Positions 63,815 to 64,000 of a stretch of 64,000 nt of DNA are shown one piece after another (the first letter of the stretch is position 1; each line of letters opens with the position of its first letter). This DNA is from Billgrantia endophytica (GTDB taxonomy: Bacteria; Pseudomonadota; Gammaproteobacteria; Pseudomonadales; Halomonadaceae), in NCBI RefSeq assembly GCF_002879615.1, contig NZ_PNRF01000028.1, positions 251,029 to 315,028 on the forward strand. The letters are read 5' to 3'. The position numbers were made by a program, and so were the translations under genes. The notes beneath the pieces are model-generated. The model searched no databases. It had not been told where the DNA came from and saw nothing but the letters and a program-made list of their open reading frames with translations.

Positions 63815-64000
63815 ATGGCAGTAATTGGTATCGACGTCAGCAAGAAGAAGCTCGATTGTGCCTGGCTGCGCGATGTATCAACCGGCAAGGTTAAGACACG
63901 GGTATTTACTAACCACAGGCAGGGTTTTCCCCGCTTGCTGGAATGGCTTGAGCACCAGACCGGCGAACCGCGTGAACGGCTTCACATCCTGATGGAAGCT
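63815..64000 (+). CDS. IS110-family transposase (partial, 3' end outside window)
   Basis: The 62 visible codons begin MAVIGIDVSKKKLDCAWLRD, where the aspartate in GIDVSK is the first catalytic residue of the DEDD RuvC-like domain of IS110 recombinases. The reading continues with no stop to the window edge. IS110 enzymes insert by RNA-guided strand exchange. Confidence 0.9.
   Translation, partial: MAVIGIDVSKKKLDCAWLRDVSTGKVKTRVFTNHRQGFPRLLEWLEHQTGEPRERLHILMEA

Overview
The window is about 64 kb of high-GC gammaproteobacterial chromosome. A Halomonas-like moderate halophile fits best: it carries a very acidic secreted PRC-barrel protein, a DUF3581 protein, an exosortase-associated acyltransferase and the CopC/CopD, MacAB and UspA gene types common in Halomonadaceae. 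This is an inference from gene content only; no rRNA or tRNA gene was seen.

Region 1 (1-28.5 kb) looks like ordinary chromosome. It holds the start of a PEP-CTERM-associated acyltransferase (minus strand, cut by the window edge); a small phosphate-binding-like protein, porin and GGDEF/EAL operon; DUF3581; a tandem UspA; two acyltransferase-3 membrane proteins; an esterase; SDR enzymes; a 1209-residue Tricorn-type protease; a lipid kinase; and CopC/CopD. A set of amino-acid or betaine catabolism genes follows: a zinc-type reductase with a proline racemase-superfamily enzyme, DUF1611 with a PLP racemase, a TMADH/DgcA-type flavoenzyme, a TetR regulator, and a ProC-like reductase.

Region 2 (28.5-50.9 kb) mixes working genes (MacA-MacB-OprM efflux, NfsA, LysR, AraC, LysE, GFA, ABM, nucleosidase, an alpha/beta hydrolase) with many toxin-antitoxin loci in all stages of decay. 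There are two hipBA loci, one with its kinase core deleted; fused fecI/fecR remnants under a Fur box; fragments of HigA, HepT, RES, CopG and Fic genes; an intact RHH/ParE pair; and an orphan XRE gene. A stretch at 43.06-43.65 kb is a heavily deleted second copy of the 46.1-48.85 kb region.

Region 3 (51.3-62.5 kb) is an accessory island, AT-rich up to 58.4 kb. It encodes a zinc-ribbon-like protein; an overlapping three-gene operon (pentapeptide-repeat membrane protein, nucleotidyltransferase, small protein); a Shedu-family nuclease gene with one in-frame TAA; a DUF2971 gene; a decayed minus-strand gene; a MATE fragment; a coiled-coil membrane protein; and a 1253-residue nuclease-NTPase-helical repeat protein of Avs/NACHT-like layout. 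Several genes end in attC-like sequences, so part of the island may be old integron cassettes; no integrase is present.

Region 4 (62.6-64 kb) is an IS5-family element placed in the tail of a CopG antitoxin remnant, followed by the start of an IS110-family element cut by the window edge.
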